From Acidobacteriota bacterium (lineage in GTDB: Bacteria; Acidobacteriota; Terriglobia; Terriglobales; Acidobacteriaceae), in contig JAEYQK010000067.1 in the NCBI GenBank assembly GCA_023410055.1, positions 1 to 11,741 on the forward strand: DNA of 11,741 nucleotides. Direction: 5' to 3'. Position numbers and translations under genes: made by a program. Below are positions 8,553 through 11,741 of this stretch, piece by piece. The notes under the pieces are model-generated. The model searched no databases and was not told where the DNA came from. It saw only the letters and a list, made by a program, of their open reading frames with translations. How positions within the stretch are numbered: the stretch's first letter is position 1; every line of letters begins with the position of its first letter.

Positions 8553-10721
8553 TCAGGGTTTCACGCCCAGCTGCCAGAAGAGGTATGACCAGGAATCGGT
8601 GCCTTCTTCGATCAGCTTGGCCACCGGCTTACCGGCGCCGTGGCCAGCCTTGGTTTCGATTCGCAGAAGAATCGGGCGGTCAGGCCCATTGGCAGCCTTC
8701 GCCTGCATCAGAGCGGCCATCTTCTTGGCGTGCATCGGATCGACCCGGGTATCGGTGTCGGCCGTCATAAACAGGACCGACGGGTACAAGGTTGCGTCTT
8801 TAACGTGGTGATAGGGAGAGTAGGCATACAGCCATTTGAACTGCTCCGGATCATCAGCCGAGCCGTACTCGGGTATCCAGAGCTTCGCAATCTGGAAGTT
8901 CTGGTAGCGGAGCATGTCGAGCAGCGGAACCTGGCAGACCACGGCTCGGAAGAGGTCCGGTCGCTGTGTCAGGGCCGCACCGACAAGCAACCCTCCATTA
9001 CTACCACCCTGGATAGCGAGCTTATCCTTGTTCGTATATCTCTGCGCGATGAGGTACTCTGCAGCGGCGATAAAGTCGTCAAAGACATTCTGCTTCTTGT
9101 CGAGCATGCCGGCCTGGTGCCATTCCTCGCCGAATTCGCTACCGCCACGGAGGTTGGCCAACGCGTAAATGCCACCATGCTCAAGCCAAAGGTACGCACC
9201 CCTGTTGAACGAAGGCGACATGCTGACGTTGAATCCACCGTACCCGGTCAGCAGTGTCGGATTGGCGCCGTTCAGGACCAAGCCCTTCTTCGAGACGACG
9301 AACATCGGGACCTTGGTGCCGTCCTTTGACGAGTACCAGACTTGCTTCACCTCGTACTGGTCAGGACTGACGGTGGGCGCATCGACTTTTGTCCACAGAC
9401 TCCCCGCAACTTGCTTCCCTTTCACGCTGTTCAATTCCACTCGCATGATCTGGGGCGGAAAGGTGAAGGACTGGAAAGCGAAGAACAACTCGCGGCTGTC
9501 CCATTCGCCGCCGAGTCCGAAGACGGTTCCCAAGGCAGGCATACTGACGTCGACAGTCTGTCTTCCGTCTAGACCCGCTACCTTCAGAAGCGAGCTGGCG
9601 TTCTTTTCGCATTGCAGCACGAGCCGTCCGCCGATGACGCGCACGTCGTCAATAACCACGTCCGTCTGCGGAATGATCTCTTTCCAGTTCTCGCGCTTAG
9701 GATCAGTTGCCGGAACCGTGAATACCCGGAAACGCGGCGCACCATCGTTCGTCAAGATGTAAAGTTTGTCGCGAAATGGAATGGCACGATAAACGAAGTC
9801 CTTGCCCGTAACGACCGGCACGGGCGCGGTGTTCGATTTCACGTCCTTGAGAAAGAGCTCAGTCTTGGCCCAACCTTGTTCGACAGTTATCGCCAACCAT
9901 CGGCCATCCTCGGAGATGTTGAGATTCGGCCAGTCCTGCGGATCACGCCCTTGCCCGAAGATGAGTTCATCCTTGGTTGGATCGGCACCGAGCTTGTGAT
10001 AGAAGACATGCCGGTTGTAGACTTCCTCCCCCTCAGGCACTTCGCCCTTTTTCGGATAGCGCGTGTAGAAGAAGCCGCTATCGTCCGGCATCCAGGCAAT
10101 GCTCGCAGCGCGAGTGCGCTCAATCTGGTCGGGCAATGCGTTACCGGTCGCGGTCTCGATGATGTGCAACGTGCTCATTTCGGAGCCGCTCTGCGATGTC
10201 CCATAAGCCATGTACTTGCCGTCATGCGACTGCGTCCACCAGTCGAGCGCCACCGTGCCGTCGGCCGATAACTTGTTAGGATCAATCAAAACGCGGTCCG
10301 TCCCGTTCACACCTTTGCGGACGTACAGAACCGGCTGATTTTGCGTGCCCTCGCGCCGCGTATAAAAGTAGTAGTCGCCACCGATCTCAGGTGCTGTGAC
10401 AGTCCCAATCGCCAACAACTGGCTCAGTCGCTCGTGAATTCTGTCGCGGCCAGGTAGTCGATCGAGCATCGAGCGCGTGTACGCCATCTCATCGGACACA
10501 AACCTTTGTGTTTCAGCAGCGGTGCCGTCCTCCAGGCGGCGATAAGGATCGGAAACTTTCACTCCGTGGAGAATGTCATCAACCACGCTGCTTTGCGCTT
10601 TCGGCGGCTTGAGACTTTGCGAACTGCCGGCAAGTTCTGCGGCTGTTGGATTCTGCTCTGCGAAAACGTTCATGGAGAAAATTGCGACTATTGCGACACC
10701 GGCTAAGTACCGTAATGTCAT
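8553..10721 (-). CDS. secreted prolyl oligopeptidase (serine peptidase family S9A)
   Basis: Cleaves short peptides after proline, probably in the periplasm. The 722-residue protein has a signal peptide (hydrophobic 4-20, cleavage near VFA-E at 21-22). The classic S9A layout follows: an N-terminal segment with SDPYRRLED (57-65), a beta-propeller (about 110-445) that gates access, and a C-terminal alpha/beta-hydrolase domain. The catalytic triad is complete: Ser574 in GGSNGG, Asp657 in TADTDTRVDP and His694 in AGHGAGKP. Substrate-site partners are also present: Tyr494 (GYGGFN, oxyanion hole), Trp615 (proline stacking, in LWIPEYGSADD) and Arg659. Length is normal for the family (about 700 plus signal). 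The ATG has GAGGGGA nine bases upstream. I could not pick out a convincing promoter in the 158 bases before tRNA-Asn. The two genes diverge and would share that spacer. Confidence 0.95.
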   Translation of the reverse strand: MTLRYLAGVAIVAIFSMNVFAEQNPTAAELAGSSQSLKPPKAQSSVVDDILHGVKVSDPYRRLEDGTAAETQRFVSDEMAYTRSMLDRLPGRDRIHERLSQLLAIGTVTAPEIGGDYYFYTRREGTQNQPVLYVRKGVNGTDRVLIDPNKLSADGTVALDWWTQSHDGKYMAYGTSQSGSEMSTLHIIETATGNALPDQIERTRAASIAWMPDDSGFFYTRYPKKGEVPEGEEVYNRHVFYHKLGADPTKDELIFGQGRDPQDWPNLNISEDGRWLAITVEQGWAKTELFLKDVKSNTAPVPVVTGKDFVYRAIPFRDKLYILTNDGAPRFRVFTVPATDPKRENWKEIIPQTDVVIDDVRVIGGRLVLQCEKNASSLLKVAGLDGRQTVDVSMPALGTVFGLGGEWDSRELFFAFQSFTFPPQIMRVELNSVKGKQVAGSLWTKVDAPTVSPDQYEVKQVWYSSKDGTKVPMFVVSKKGLVLNGANPTLLTGYGGFNVSMSPSFNRGAYLWLEHGGIYALANLRGGSEFGEEWHQAGMLDKKQNVFDDFIAAAEYLIAQRYTNKDKLAIQGGSNGGLLVGAALTQRPDLFRAVVCQVPLLDMLRYQNFQIAKLWIPEYGSADDPEQFKWLYAYSPYHHVKDATLYPSVLFMTADTDTRVDPMHAKKMAALMQAKAANGPDRPILLRIETKAGHGAGKPVAKLIEEGTDSWSYLFWQLGVKP

Positions 10722-10809
10722 CTAGGATCGTCCCCTCACTATTGCCTATTGCTGATCAATCACTTGGCGATTCTAGTCTTTCGGCGAGCAAAATTCATGC
10801 AGAGCACCT

Positions 10810-10838
10810 TTGACCGAAGCGCCAACATCATGTATAAC
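10810..10838 (+). promoter_or_regulatory. promoter of tRNA-Asn
   Basis: TTGACC (10810-10815), a 17-base spacer, and TATAAC (10833-10838) on the plus strand. Each hexamer is five of six to the sigma-70 consensus, with ideal spacing. Transcription would begin near 10845, about 35 bases before the mature tRNA, a normal leader for RNase P removal. Confidence 0.75.
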
Positions 10839-10879
10839 TGATTTCGACAATTCAATCGAACGCCACCCGGCGTTAATAC

Positions 10880-10954
<75 letters not shown>

Positions 10955-11039
10955 TTCTTTTGTTCGAGATACAGAGAATCGCCGAAACCCGCGTGGGTCA
11001 AATAAGGGTCACGTAAGTTTACTACTTGGTTCCCATGCG

Positions 11040-11312
11040 TTACTGAATGCTCCCGGAAGGTTCTTGCTGCCACGCGGAATTGGCTTGGGATTCGGCCCCC
11101 TGTTGCGCCTGCTTCTTCACGAAATCCACCAGCCGCTGCTGAATGCGCCGCTTTGGCTTCCATGCCGAGATCTCCGTACACCTCGGAAGTGGTCGCCAAG
11201 TTCTCGTGCCGCAACAGCGTCTTCACTTCTTCCAACTCCAATCCCGCTTACTTGCCCCAGGCGCTCACGGCGTGGCGGAAGCTGTGCCAGCCGATGCTCG
11301 GGAGGCGTACTC
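11040..11312 (-). pseudogene. tyrosine recombinase (phage-type integrase), C-terminal remnant
   Basis: The minus strand encodes the catalytic end of a tyrosine recombinase in pieces. IGWHSFRHAVSAWGK holds the His-x-x-Arg motif (codons 11284-11286 and 11275-11277). An in-frame TAA follows at 11248-11250. Past it come the second conserved His in RHENLATT (11206-11208) and the nucleophile Tyr in SEVYGD (codon 11176-11178). One extra base in the AAA run at 11152-11154 breaks the frame; correcting it restores a sensible basic tail, RRIQQRLVDFVKKQ, and a stop at 11040-11042. The N-terminal DNA-binding part and the first catalytic Arg are not recognisable. One nonsense codon, one frameshift and the missing N-terminus make this a dead gene. 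It points at tRNA-Asn, 86 bases away, as integrases of tRNA-targeting elements often do. Confidence 0.85.
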
Positions 11313-11395
11313 GTCGATGGAGAGGAAGGTCTTCTTCTCGAGCATCGCCGGAAAACGTTGCTGGTAGCCCTGCCACCCTTCGGCCTAACAATCAC
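11298..11395 (-). other. coding-like fragments between the integrase remnant and nhaR
   Basis: Two short minus-strand stretches use well-biased codons. One runs from 11395 to about 11378 (EVIVRPKG just around a GTG). The other runs from about 11378 to 11298, in another frame, and reads QGYQQRFPAMLEKKTFLSID and on through EYASR. Adding one G in the GGGTGG run would join them. A third frame then carries the integrase motif. They may be more of the decayed integrase or a piece of another dead gene. I do not recognise the sequence. Confidence 0.3.
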
Positions 11396-11440
11396 TTCGA
11401 AGACGCCTCTCCTGCCGCTGGCGGGAAGGTGGCTGCTCGG

Positions 11441-11741
11441 CTAGGCGAACAGCTCCCGTTTGGCAGCGTGGGAGATGGCCACCACGGCGGGATGCTGCAG
11501 CTTGCGCTCGGCGGAGATGGCATAGAACTGCTGGCGCACCTCTTCGGTGCGGCCCACGACACGCAGCCCCTTCTGCCGCCGCAAGACCTTCTCCAGCACC
11601 GAAGGCACGGGAAACAGGCCGTCCCCGGTTTCTCCGAAGGCCCGCAGCAGTGCGAAGTCCTCGAACTCGCCCAGTACGGCGGGACGCACTCCCTCGGATT
11701 CGAACCAGTAATCGAGGCCGCGGCGCAGTGCCGTATTGTCG
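11441..11741 (-). CDS. nhaR: NhaR-type LysR-family transcriptional regulator, C-terminal part
   Basis: The gene runs off the right edge; the last 99 residues and the stop codon TAG are present. The frame reads DNTALRRGLDYWFESEG and continues through GEFEDFALLRAFGETGDG, VPSVLEK, RTEEVRQQFYAISAERK and HPAVVAISHAAKRELFA. These blocks match what I recall of the C-terminal effector half of NhaR, the LysR-type regulator that activates a Na+/H+ antiporter gene (nhaA) in response to sodium in enterobacteria. The helix-turn-helix half lies outside the window, as would any nhaA partner, so the target is inferred from family only. The frame is intact, unlike the integrase remnant downstream of it. Confidence 0.8.
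   Translation of the reverse strand, partial: DNTALRRGLDYWFESEGVRPAVLGEFEDFALLRAFGETGDGLFPVPSVLEKVLRRQKGLRVVGRTEEVRQQFYAISAERKLQHPAVVAISHAAKRELFA

Overview
This is a bacterial chromosomal window, moderately GC-rich and with third-position G/C preference in its genes. My best guess for the source is Acidobacteriota (Terriglobia-like). That rests on the look of the genes, on the GC-rich hairpin-forming intergenic DNA, and on an integrase remnant of a type I associate with that phylum. No marker here proves it.

Layout. All confident protein genes lie on the minus strand, so transcription runs from right to left; the only plus-strand gene with solid support is a tRNA. From the right edge: the C-terminal end of a LysR-family NhaR-type regulator (11441 to the edge); a broken tyrosine-recombinase remnant (about 11040-11312); an intact tRNA-Asn(GTT) on the plus strand (10880-10954) with its own sigma-70-type promoter; a secreted prolyl oligopeptidase (8553-10721); an unrecognised secreted protein (7352-8410); a membrane-bound proton-pumping-type pyrophosphatase, hppA (4256-6859); a 14-helix DHA2/EmrB-type MFS exporter (2562-4145); and a YbiT-type ABC-F ATPase (817-2442). 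Positions 81-816 hold no convincing gene, only GC-rich inverted repeats. The first 80 bases may be the end of a plus-strand gene.

How the parts relate. The genes look like separate transcription units rather than one operon. hppA ends in a textbook intrinsic terminator with a UUCG loop. It is preceded by a consensus-like promoter (TTGACC, 18-base spacer, TATAAC with an extended -10) about 350 bases upstream of its start codon, which leaves room for a long structured leader or a separate small RNA. The unknown secreted gene has a plausible promoter whose -35 element lies inside one arm of a large inverted repeat; the same repeat is 26 bases past the prolyl oligopeptidase stop. In functional terms this is ordinary housekeeping and envelope content: energy coupling from pyrophosphate, drug or solute export, ribosome-associated ABC-F function and periplasmic peptide cleavage.

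I do not see a new defence, mobile or biosynthetic system. The leads most worth a second look are the hppA leader, the inverted repeat overlapping a promoter, the divergent and N-terminally extended pyrophosphatase, the uncharacterised secreted protein, and the decayed integrase beside tRNA-Asn.
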